Shown here one piece after another: positions 58,660-64,000 of a stretch of 64,000 nt of DNA. This stretch comes from Hypericum androsaemum. Lineage: Eukaryota > Streptophyta > Magnoliopsida > Malpighiales > Hypericaceae. Under the pieces are notes generated by a model that worked only from the letters and a program-made list of their open reading frames with translations, had not been told where the DNA came from and ran no database searches. The first letter of the stretch is position 1. Each line of letters begins with the position of its first letter. The stretch lies in NCBI GenBank assembly GCA_963995505.1, contig OZ023183.1, positions 20,456,671 to 20,520,670 of the forward strand. The letters are read 5' to 3'. A program made the position numbers and the translations under genes.

Positions 58660-59370
58660 TCAAACATATTTTTGACATTCTTATACTTCGAATTTGGAGA
58701 AGTCATAAACTAAAAAATTGTAGATATATGTCCCACCTTCACAAAGCAACTTAAATCAACTCAATTGGACTTCGGAATAATAAGTTATGGCTCCCAAATC
58801 AAAACTCGTACTCGTAAATCAAAACTCGTACTCGTAACTCGCTCGACTATTGACTTCAAATATATTTTTAACATTCTTATACTTCGAATTTGGAGAAGTT
58901 ATAAACTAAAAAATTGTAGATATATGTCCCACCTTCACAAAGCAACTTAAATCAACTCAATTGGACTCCGGAATAATAAGTTGTGGCTCCCAAATCGAAA
59001 CTCGTACTCGTAACTCGCTCGACTATTGACTTCAAATATATTTTTGGCATTCTTATACTTCGAATTTGGAGAAGTCATGAACTAAAAAGTTATAGATATA
59101 TGTCTCACCTTCACAAAGCAACTTGAATCAACTCAATTGGACTCCAGAATAAGAAGTTGTGGCTCCCAAATCAAAACTCGTACTCGTAACTCGCTCGACT
59201 ATTGACTTCAAATATATTTTTGACATTCTTATACTTCGAATTTGGAGAAGTCATAAACTAAAAAGTTATAGATATATGTTCCACTTTGCAAAGAAACTTG
59301 AATCAACTCAATCAGACTCTTGAATAAGAAGTTGTGGTTCCCAAACCAAAACTCATACTCGTAATTTATA
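58660..59370. repeat. Satellite-like tandem array, unit about 177 bp, four copies
   Basis: ATTCTTATACTTCGAATTTG starts successive copies near 58678, 58874, 59050 and 59227. The last two periods are about 176-177 bp; the first is longer because AAAACTCGTACTCGTAA is duplicated inside it. Copies share TAGATATATGTCCCACCTTC and TATTGACTTCAAATATA. The period is in the range of plant nucleosome-length satellites. Confidence 0.9.
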
Positions 59371-59740
59371 TATAAATAAAAAATGATAGTAGATAATATA
59401 TGAATGAAGTGGAACAATCTTAATTTTTATCTAATTTTGTAATTATTTTGTAATCATAATTTAATTACTTTATTGTAATTTTTTTCCTTGTTGTACTTAC
59501 GGAATAATCATTATCGTATTTTATTATAATTTATATATAAACAAAAAGTTATAGTAGATAATATGTGAATGTGAGAGAAATTAATTATTTATTCTGTGAA
59601 CTGAGTTGCTGCTGTGGGTAGAAAAATATGTAATTGGATTGGAATAGATTGGATTGGATTTGGTATAGATGAGAGAGAAATTAATTATTTATTCCGTGAA
59701 CCGAATTGGGTGGATTGCTGTTGTGGGTAGTCTAAGTGGG

Positions 59741-60083
59741 TGTTAGGATTTGTCCCAAATTCCTAATTAGACTAGAACTTTATTTCCTATTGTAAAATAT
59801 ATTGAGCTTGTCCTCTATATATATGAGGGTAGGGATTAGATGTTCTTTGTTCTTGCATAACGCAATGGTAGTATAGGCACGAGAGAGTTAGGCTTGAGGC
59901 ATCGCCTTGCCTATGGCTTATGTCCCATGTATTTCCACATAATATAGTGATGATCGTCTCGGTTCCGTGGAGTAAGTTTTTCGACCGAACCACGTAATAT
60001 CATGTGTCCTCTATTCTTCCTATATCGTACTATTTGTTATGGATATTCTACACATTCGTGTTTACGCTTTCGCTGCCCTAACA
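59741..60083 (+). mobile_element. Solo LTR, 343 bp (Copia-like size)
   Basis: TGTTAGGATTTGTCCC to GCTGCCCTAACA, with perfect GTGGG duplications at 59736-59740 and 60084-60088. It contains a TATA-like CTCTATATATATGAGG and a CT-rich segment. No internal sequence remains, so it is a recombined solo LTR. Assignment to Copia is by size and ends only. Confidence 0.88.
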
Positions 60084-60088
60084 GTGGG

Positions 60089-61040
60089 CAACTTGCCAGT
60101 GTGCCTAAACCCTAACAAACGCAAACAGGCGAGAGAATTAACGTATTACTCGCGAGTTACCTGACTACGAAGGCTCGTAATCCACATGCTTTAACTGTAG
60201 CTCCTCATTCAATTGTCTCGGTCACCGTTGGAGGTCAACTAATTCAAGCAACTGAGAGCCAATCAGTCGCCCTTAATTTAATTACCCCACATCCAATGAA
60301 CAATTAAATTACTCCTAAGGAAGCAAGATCTCTACAACAATAAACCTCTCTAAACTGATATAATTAGAATCAAAAAAATTATTACTTTAGAGACGTTATC
60401 ATAAATGGGAGGTTTAATTTTTTTATTAAAAAATATTTATCTATATTCAAGTCACCAAAAAAATGGTGGATGATGATATTAATTATCACGAGATACCCAA
60501 AATCTCGGTTTATAGTGTTAATCAGATGTTACACTCACTTTAAATATTTTTTTATAACAAGATGACAATCACAAAGATCATTATAAGACAATTCAAAAGA
60601 TGAATGATGATGTAAAAGTTATCAAAAATCTAGCATAAACTAGCATCTTAAAATATTTTTTAAATTTGCAAAGTATGTAAAAATATATGTATTTATTCAA
60701 AAATATCACTTTGTGCGAAAATTGAGATCGATATTTTGCACTAACATTTTGTGAAAAAAGTATTAATTATTAAGATGAAAATGTTATTAAATTTTAACAC
60801 TAATCCCGACTCCCAACTAAAATTCGAGATTTTTTATTAGTTTAGATATATTATCATTTTACAAGATATGGCTTTGCAAAAGTATTACTGTAGCCTACTT
60901 TAGCTAACTAACTAATGAGACCAATTAATAAACCAACATACAGTATAAACAGATTCCCCCAACTACCCTACCCCACTGTCCCTCCCTCCTTCCCCATCTT
61001 GGATCCCTCTTCCTTCACTCATAAATTAACTAAGGCCTCT
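60089..61040. other. Spacer with probable transposon debris; C2H2 gene promoter at right end
   Basis: Near 60340 AATAAACCTCTCTAAACTGATA resembles a motif seen in widespread plant repeats, but I could not define ends. The remainder is AT-rich. The segment before 61098 is CT-rich (60950-61020). Confidence 0.35.
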
Positions 61041-61097
61041 TTGGTTCCTTCGTGATCCAAAAAAAGAAGTCTCACAACCTCAGCTTCTCGACCAGAA

Positions 61098-63490
61098 ATG
61101 GCAGTTCTCACTTCACAAAAAGAACACGAGAAACACCACCACAGGCACCCACAGCCACAACCACCGCCCAAAAAGAAGAGGATAAAGAAGGAAGCAGTTC
61201 TTCCTCAAAAGCAAAAGCAAAAGCCACCCTCTTCTTCATGGGGCCAAATCAAGAACCTCCTCACCTGCAAGCAGGTTGACCTCGTCCACGACCCTTCTTC
61301 GTCCACCAACAAGCTGGGCTCCTCCTGTGGCTCCATATGCAGCTTCAAGGACGTGGTTCACGGCAACACCAGGGTGGTCCACCAGGCCGACAACTCGCCG
61401 GAGAGCAGCTCGGTGGGCCAGGAAACCGGGTCGTTGCTGAGCCGGAAGGGTGGCCACGGGTCGTCCTCTGGCCGGTCCTTGGGTGGCAGATCCCACGGCG
61501 GCGGCGGAGGAGGAGTGTCGACGTGTAATTCTTATTCTTCCAGGGGCATGCAATTTAGCAAGCTCTCTGGGTGTTACGAGTGTCGTTCGGTCGTCGATCC
61601 TGGCCGGTACCCACTACCCAGGACTACGATGTGCTCTTGCTCGCTGTGCGGAGAGGTCTTCCCCAAGATTGACAGCCTCGAGCTCCATCAGAAAGTTCGA
61701 CACGCCGGTAATATTATCGTAGTAGATGCATTTTTTTATAGTAAAGTTTTATATCATAATCCATATACTTACGTCAATTCATAAACATTATGTTCTATCA
61801 AGTTAAATGATCTTTTTTCCTAAAAAAAAAGTTAAATGACCTTTTGCGCATTTTCCCCCAACAATTTTATAACTATTAAAATGACATTATCATAGTAGAA
61901 CTTATAAAAAATAAGATTACATAGTAGAAAACTCAAGTAAAAGTAACTAAATATTGGGTTAGCCGACACTTTCACTTTGGTCATGTCTGTTCCATATGGC
62001 CAAAAAAAAGTAAATTTGGGTTAATATTGCTCCTGAGAGTATACTAAACTTTGAATTGACATTTGGATGATCAGTTCAAATGTTGAAATAACGGATGTGA
62101 AATAAAATTTAGCCTTATTTGAAATGGAAAATGTGACCCAAAATGCCGACTTTTGTTTAAAGCTCCTCCATATTTTGTCCCCCACTATAAAGCAATATCC
62201 TTCTTTAAATTTCCCCTATATATGGAAAATCACAACAATACTACGTATCCCTAATTCCGCTTCTTTTGGAACACCTCACCGTGTGCAATTAAATCCGGCA
62301 CCGTACTGCTCCACGCCTCCATCTCTCTCGGGGACCATTGAACTCATTAAGAATACCTTAGCTGTATCTGGTACCATCCTAATTTAATTCCCTCCTCGGT
62401 ACCTGGCGAGGGTTTCGTTACGCATACGACATTTTTGTAGTATATTTTTTATATTCATATTTGAGTATTGTTTTTTGAGAAAATATCTGAGTATTGTTGA
62501 GTCCTAATTTAGTGATGATTTAAAATTATGTCTTTTTTATCATAATGTTTTAAATCAAGAAATTCTTTAAAAAATTCAATTTTTTAATAAAAAATTATTT
62601 TTATTTTTATAAGAACTCAAAATTTTAATTCTTGTCAAAGCACGTTGCCACCGTTTGTTACGTTAAAACGTAACCGAGCCTGTGACGCCACCGACACTAG
62701 AGAGTAAATTTTAGAGCCATAAATATACATCCAACCCCACGTCCTTGATTGTTTTTGGGTCAGAAAATTGAACGACCATGTCCTTAATTTAATGCTAAGA
62801 TTAGATGCTCTGTCCTAATTTCAATCCACAGTGTCGGAGCTGGGCCCCGAAGATTCGAGCCGAAACATAGTCGAGATCATCTTCAAATCAAGCTGGCTCA
62901 AGAAGGACAGCCCACTATTTGTGATCGAGCGGATCCTAAAGGTCCACAACACACAGCGAACTATCCAACGGTTCGAGGATTGCCGAGACGCTGTCAAGGC
63001 GCGTGCGGTGCACAGCTCCAAGAAGAACCCCCGGTGTGCGGCCGACGGGAACGAGCTGTTGCGCTTCCACTGCACCACCCTCACTTGCTCCCTTGGCTCT
63101 CGTGGCTCGTCTAGCTTGTGTGGCTCAGTACTTGGCTGTGGTGTGTGCACTGTTATACGACACGGGTTTCAGAAAAATGTAAAAGAGTCTGGTCACGGGG
63201 TGAGAACTACGGCTAGCAGCGGTAGGGCTCATGACTCGCTAGCCGCATTCGGGGCTAGTGAGGGGCGAACTCGAGCGATGCTCGTGTGTCGTGTGATTGC
63301 CGGTAGGGTTAAGCGCATGGACGAGTCGCAGTTGGAGGAGGATGGCGCGGATCCGGCTGGAACCGGCGGCTTGTACGATTCTTTAGCTGGGCAAGCCGGG
63401 ATCTACGCGAACCTCGAGGAACTGTTTGTCTTTAATCCCAAGGCTATTCTCCCTTGTTTTGTTGTTATTTATAGGGCCCTCGAGTTTTAA
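61098..63490 (+). CDS. C2H2 zinc-finger protein with C-terminal PARP-fold-like domain
   Basis: Two exons, 61098-61707 and 62832-63490, with a 1124-bp intron; 422 residues, phases close (GCC G / TG TCG). Residues 1-60 are basic and low-complexity (HHHRHP, PPPKKKRIKKE, a likely nuclear signal), followed by SSSWGQIKNLLTCKQVDLVH. A Ser/Gly-rich linker leads to one C2H2 finger, C181-x2-C184-x12-H197-x4-H202 (CSLCGEVFPKIDSLELHQ). The second exon carries ELGPEDSSRNIVEIIFKSSW, VIERILKVHNTQRTIQRFED, ELLRFHCTTLTCSLG, VCTVIRHGF, GVRTTASSGRAHDS and RAMLVCRVIAGRV. This architecture is a plant-specific family (Arabidopsis At1g75710-like) whose C-terminus is assigned a PARP-like fold by structure-based databases, as I recall. 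Catalysis is not established, and the function is unknown. The last line, AILPCFVVIYRALEF, completes the family pattern. Confidence 0.93.
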
Positions 63491-64000
63491 TAATTTCCCC
63501 TTAAAAAAACTAAAAAAGTCCTAGTATTTCTAATAACAGCCTATATTTTTCCTTTTTATATTTTTTTACGTCACAACTTATGTAATTTTCAGTTGCGTGC
63601 TTGCTCGTGCTGGTCACCTGCCCCGTAGTATCTTCTGTATATAAAATTCGAGGTCGAGAATTTCATATTATCTTTCGGATGAAATATATGAGTTAATTTG
63701 ATTATGAGAATCCACAGGATCTCTATTCATTGTTACTTAATTAGAGGAAACTCTAAATGATTTTTTTTAAGGGAGTCGCTGAAATCATTGGCGGTTCATC
63801 ACGTGATCAAAACATGAGTTAGTGCTCGTAGAAAGAAACATTGGGACGATTTTCTTTTTAATGCAAAATGCAAATCGGAGTACTTAGCCAATAGCAAACT
63901 TTCTTGTTAATTTCGGTCATCTCCTTCTCCTTGAAAATATTACATAAAGTCAATGTCTTGATAATTGTCTACGACCACAAGATCGAACTTCTCATAGGTC
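63491..64000. other. 3' flank of the C2H2 gene
   Basis: AT-rich; should contain the 3' untranslated region. No other feature recognised. Confidence 0.4.

Noticed and set aside
1..64000. CRISPR arrays, bacterial operons, riboswitches, tRNA genes
   Set aside because: None seen; the window is plant nuclear DNA, and the tandem repeats present lack CRISPR spacing. I saw no clear tRNA cloverleaf by eye.

Overview
The window is nuclear DNA of a flowering plant, most likely a eudicot. The evidence is spliced genes with GT/AG introns, plant-only families (HVA22-like, plant E2F, an SPA-type DnaJ zinc-finger protein, membrane-anchored GH9 endoglucanase), AT-rich spacers, and a dense load of plant transposons (MULEs, Ty3/gypsy and other LTR elements, L1-type LINEs, a hAT MITE and a 5S-bearing Cassandra-type LTR). 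I could not identify the species. Exon boundaries were derived by hand from reading frame and splice sites; each listed gene closes in phase.

Eight host genes are supported. From left to right: a GH9 endoglucanase running off the left edge (1-4371, -); a Myb/SANT-like protein (15061-16146, +); diphthine methyl ester synthase DPH5 (17525-19098, -); a plastid SPA-type DnaJ zinc-finger protein (19788-20967, -); an HVA22-like membrane protein (26315-28060, +); an E2F transcription factor (30908-33789, -); TRM6, the non-catalytic subunit of tRNA m1A58 methyltransferase (35816-38918, -); and a C2H2 zinc-finger protein with a PARP-fold-like C-terminus (61098-63490, +). They are mostly unrelated housekeeping or regulatory genes. 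There is no operon-like logic, although DPH5 and TRM6 both concern the translation machinery and both have TGGGCY-type promoter motifs.

The rest is a layered transposon landscape. Several insertions are defined exactly by target-site duplications: a 1.9-kb MULE (6944-8839) carrying a GRF zinc-finger ORF with a LINE nested in it; a second truncated LINE (16435-17338); a Pack-MULE (28460-29729) with an apparently captured MIP1 leucine-zipper fragment and a nested hAT MITE; a 12.5-kb MULE (39366-51898) with a decayed MURA transposase and a plant-mobile-domain exon; a 1.1-kb MULE (54042-55146); and a solo LTR (59741-60083).

The most unusual object lies inside the 12.5-kb MULE. It is a 7.4-kb Ty3/gypsy-derived palindrome (43182-50624) whose two outer ends are both the 3' (U5) end of the same LTR, flanked by a 5-bp duplication. 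One arm holds a further rearranged LTR copy and the other a Cassandra-like LTR with a 5S rRNA domain. The right-hand 12 kb (52-60 kb) is dominated by tandem and palindromic repeats.
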